Part shown: one piece after another, positions 61,665 through 64,000 of the stretch
Position numbering within the stretch: position 1 is the first letter of the stretch
Layout of the letters: every line of letters starts with the position of its first letter
Program-made: the position numbers and the translations under genes
Assembly: GCF_009663775.1 (NCBI RefSeq)
Contig: NZ_RDBR01000001.1
Location: forward strand, 23,738-87,737
Direction: 5' to 3'
Length of the DNA: 64,000 nt
From: Lactobacillus sp. 0.1XD8-4
GTDB taxonomy: Bacteria > Bacillota > Bacilli > Lactobacillales > Lactobacillaceae
The notes under the pieces: model-generated
The model's database searches: none
Told to the model about the DNA's origin: nothing
The model's input: only the letters and a program-made list of their open reading frames with translations

Positions 61665-62417
61665 CTAGGCCTTATTCTTTAAGAAGCTAGCAACTAACTG
61701 GAGAATCTCATCCCGATGGGAACCGTTAAACATATGCCCCTCATCTGGAATTAAATGCAATTCACTATCAGGCATAATGACATTGTACTTTTCCGATGCG
61801 GCTGGTGAAACTACTTGGTCATTTTCACCGTGGATTAAAAGCGTCGGTCCACTATAATGCTGTGCCGTTTCATATATCGGCATTAACTGAGCAGTTCGGA
61901 AGTAGTCACCGCCAACTGTAAAGCCATTAACATCAACTGTTGGAGGGATGTGATTAGGATCATAATGGCTTCCCTGACAAACACCATGCAAAGCATCATC
62001 TTTTAATGTCGCAGCTGGTGCCAACAAAACTAACTTAGTAATTACATCGCGATAGTATCCGGCCAACATTGAGGCTACGACACCACCTTGCGAATGGCCA
62101 ATTAAATAAATCTTTTTTGCTTGAATGACATTTCGAGCATAATCAATAATTTTCATTCCATCAAGGATTTCACTAAAAACGGTCATATCCTCAAATTTAC
62201 CATCACTATTACCTGACCCGGCAAAATCAAAACGTAGCGTTGGAATCCCCTGTTGGTTTAGATAATGTGATAAGGCGTAAAGAATTTTAGAATCATCATA
62301 TCCTAGATTGCCCTTAAAGCCATGCATAAGGATTGCAATAGTTTCATTTTTGAGCTTTGTGGTTCCTTCAAGCAAGCCATAAAGTTTTAGTCCGTCACGG
62401 TTAATTACTATTTCCAT
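61665..62417 (-). CDS. Alpha/beta hydrolase, cinnamoyl (feruloyl) esterase type
   Basis: A 250-residue serine hydrolase with oxyanion-hole H-G-F-K-G-N near residue 34, nucleophile G-H-S-Q-G-G near 107, Asp in H-G-E-N-D near 198 and His in E-G-H-M-F near 225. The cap region is short and the layout matches the cinnamoyl/feruloyl esterases of L. johnsonii and L. reuteri known from structures (LJ0536 family), so it may release hydroxycinnamates from plant esters. Substrate not proven. GAGGTGA precedes the ATG; the TTG one codon earlier is ignored. Confidence 0.88.
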   Translation of the reverse strand: MEIVINRDGLKLYGLLEGTTKLKNETIAILMHGFKGNLGYDDSKILYALSHYLNQQGIPTLRFDFAGSGNSDGKFEDMTVFSEILDGMKIIDYARNVIQAKKIYLIGHSQGGVVASMLAGYYRDVITKLVLLAPAATLKDDALHGVCQGSHYDPNHIPPTVDVNGFTVGGDYFRTAQLMPIYETAQHYSGPTLLIHGENDQVVSPAASEKYNVIMPDSELHLIPDEGHMFNGSHRDEILQLVASFLKNKA

Positions 62418-62460
62418 CAAATCACCTCAGTACCTATTATAAAGATATTTTCGTGATTTG

Positions 62461-63819
62461 TTATTTTTGTTTTAATTTTTCCAATTCGGCATGATGACGA
62501 GCTTCATGTTTCTCGTCTTCTTTAATAAAGAAGTAAGAAACAGCAGCTAATACTGCTACAACAACACCAACAGCAATCGTTTTAATGGTAAAGTTTGTTA
62601 CCATGTAACAAGAAATTAATAATGCTAAAGCAGGAATAATATATTTACCAGGTAATTTAAAGCCATGGTTGGGAAATTCTTCAGTGTGCTTAAACTTGAT
62701 TACGGCCAAAATTGATGGGACATATTGAACAAATGAAGCAAGCACAATACAGGATACTAAGAATAGGTATGATTGTGTAACGAGGAGCAACGAAATAATA
62801 GCAGTAAAGATAATCGCAACCCATGGGGCATCATGAGAATTCTTTTTTCCAACCCACTTTGGCAACATTGCATGTTCACTTGCCAAAGACGCAATAAGAG
62901 ATGGCGTATTGAAAGATGCTGTAAAGGCAACCCCAAAAATACTAATAAGCATTCCAGCAATAACTAAAATATATCCCCAACGACCGACACCATTATAGAA
63001 GGCATTGGCAATTGGTGTACTATATTTAACCATGTTTGTCCCTAGAATACCGATGGCAACAAGCATCATTAAGGAGTAAAGAATAGTTACACTAATCATT
63101 ACTGAAATTAAAACCCGGGGAATATTTTTCTCAGGATTATTCATCTGCTTTGCGGCAATTGGAATAAATGAGAAACCAGTAAACATATAGAATACAACGC
63201 TAAAAGCGGCCCCAAAGTGTTTAGCTAATGGCATCGCACCAGTCATTGCCGCATGCGGAATAACTGGCGAAAAGTTAGTTAAATGAATACAAAATGCCCC
63301 CACGGCAATAAAGACAATAATAGTAATCATCTTTGCAGCCGATGACAAATTATCAACAAGTTTTACAATCGTACGCCCAAAGAAATTAATAATTGAAAAT
63401 AATAATATCAATCCAAAAACCGAAGCATAATATACCCAATGATTATTAAAAATTGGCAGAAAACTTTTAAGAGTGGTTAACAATGCAACAACTTCCGCCG
63501 AAAGCGTACAGCATCCGAGAAACCATGTAAAAATACCTAGTTCATAACCCCAAAATCGACCAAATGCATTATACGAATATAGCCATGCAGCCCCTGAGCC
63601 CGTAAACCGACTAGAAAGATCTGCATAACACAACGCTACCATACTAACTGTAATAGCAGCACAAAGCAAAACCAGAACACTTGCTAAATCCATATCTTTA
63701 TAAATAACTTGTGGTAGCAAGAAAGCTCCGGAACCAATAACACCATTAATGCCTAAAAAGTAGATTGAAATAAAAGATAACTTTTTGGGACTTGTTTGTA
63801 TTTTACTGATGATCTTCAC
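62461..63819 (-). CDS. APC family amino acid permease, paralogue of the one at 29950
   Basis: A 452-residue transporter with 12 membrane segments. It shares its sequence over almost its full length with the permease at 29950-31323 (I-S-I-Y-F-L-G-I-N-G-V-I-G-S-G-A-F near residue 17 and many identical long stretches), so the two came from one duplication and have the same general substrate class. The start is taken as GTG at 63819 with AAAGGA six bases upstream; a TTG at 63825 touches the ribosome site. Confidence 0.9.
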   Translation of the reverse strand: MKIISKIQTSPKKLSFISIYFLGINGVIGSGAFLLPQVIYKDMDLASVLVLLCAAITVSMVALCYADLSSRFTGSGAAWLYSYNAFGRFWGYELGIFTWFLGCCTLSAEVVALLTTLKSFLPIFNNHWVYYASVFGLILLFSIINFFGRTIVKLVDNLSSAAKMITIIVFIAVGAFCIHLTNFSPVIPHAAMTGAMPLAKHFGAAFSVVFYMFTGFSFIPIAAKQMNNPEKNIPRVLISVMISVTILYSLMMLVAIGILGTNMVKYSTPIANAFYNGVGRWGYILVIAGMLISIFGVAFTASFNTPSLIASLASEHAMLPKWVGKKNSHDAPWVAIIFTAIISLLLVTQSYLFLVSCIVLASFVQYVPSILAVIKFKHTEEFPNHGFKLPGKYIIPALALLISCYMVTNFTIKTIAVGVVVAVLAAVSYFFIKEDEKHEARHHAELEKLKQK

Positions 63820-63925
63820 CCTCAATCCTTTATGACAAAAACAATACCTTCTATTTAAAGTTTATCCTTATATGAAAGAGTTTACAAATAATAAGAATAA
63901 AAAAAGAGACCAAGTTAACCTTGAT

Positions 63926-64000
63926 TGACGTGTACCCTTAAAGTTGGAACCTGTATGTTCTTGCTTTAAAATTGAATAAATATTTTTCTAGGCAACTAGA
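63926..64000. mobile_element. Possible end of an IS3-family insertion sequence, running off the right edge
   Basis: TGACGTGTACCCTTAAAGTT at 63926-63945 starts with TGA and reads on as GGAAC, resembling the terminal inverted repeats of IS3/IS150-type elements. No transposase frame is visible inside the last 75 bases, and there is no second end in the window, so this rests on pattern memory alone. The bases 63820-63925 hold the promoter region of the permease and nothing else I can name. Confidence 0.3.

Noticed and set aside
1..64000. CRISPR array, prophage, tRNA or rRNA genes
   Set aside because: No regularly spaced identical short repeats, no phage structural or integrase genes, and no cloverleaf or ribosomal RNA segments were seen by reading.

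Overview
The window reads as chromosomal DNA of a low-GC lactic acid bacterium, most likely Limosilactobacillus (Lactobacillus) reuteri or a close relative. The reasons are the strong AAGGAGG-type ribosome binding sites, the density of amino-acid permeases and peptidases (PepX, a PepI-type proline iminopeptidase), a D-lactate dehydrogenase, LrgAB, a ykoEDC thiamine-precursor transporter under a TPP riboswitch, a cinnamoyl-esterase-type hydrolase, and a short-chain alcohol dehydrogenase relic resembling the L. brevis R-specific ADH. The species call is inference. I see no rRNA, tRNA, CRISPR array, prophage module or plasmid functions.

Layout. 1-4.0 kb: 5' part of a HelD-like helicase (minus), then DedA, a histidine phosphatase and HflX (plus). 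4-13.8 kb (mostly minus): lrgAB, a small membrane protein, a GlsB/CsbD stress pair, D-LDH, a large repeat-rich YhgE/Pip envelope protein with its TetR regulator, PspC (plus), a membrane protein paired with an Asn/Ser/Thr-rich exported protein, and a Zur-like Fur regulator. 13.8-26.6 kb: guanylate-kinase-like and Nudix genes, two transporters, an unknown polytopic protein, the potABCD polyamine operon, PepX and PepI. 26.6-36.5 kb: a cation P-type ATPase, an APC permease, HAD phosphatase, type-2 ferredoxin-NADP reductase, nucleoside hydrolase, a broken SDR gene and an Rpn-type nuclease. 36.5-45.6 kb: TauE, TPP riboswitch plus ykoEDC, a CPA1 antiporter, a DUF1304 gene with a frameshifted hydrolase, and an XRE/methyltransferase pair. 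45.6-52.5 kb: a GntR-controlled hydroxyacid dehydrogenase/AEC transporter unit, an oxidoreductase, an orphan PTS IIC and an MFS exporter. 52.5-64 kb: an HTH-ABC ATPase fusion with its permease, a candidate structured RNA, two unknown overlapping genes, lipoate ligase, Usp coupled to a TetM-like GTPase, ROK kinase, BrnQ, esterase, a second APC permease, and possibly the edge of an IS element.

How it works together. The dominant theme is peptide and amino-acid use: PepX and PepI release proline peptides while BrnQ and three APC permeases import amino acids. Polyamine uptake, thiamine-precursor salvage and lipoate scavenging fit an auxotrophic gut lactobacillus. Envelope and stress functions (LrgAB, GlsB, CsbD, PspC, YhgE, Usp) are scattered among them.

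Most worth a second look: (i) a compact multi-hairpin RNA candidate on the minus strand at about 54375-54560; (ii) a single polypeptide joining an XRE-type HTH to an ABC ATPase; (iii) a dispersed intergenic repeat family lying directly after stop codons; (iv) two decayed genes, the SDR with a lost start and an in-frame UGA, and a hydrolase frameshifted at a homopolymer; (v) a divergent TetM-like GTPase fused transcriptionally to a universal stress protein.
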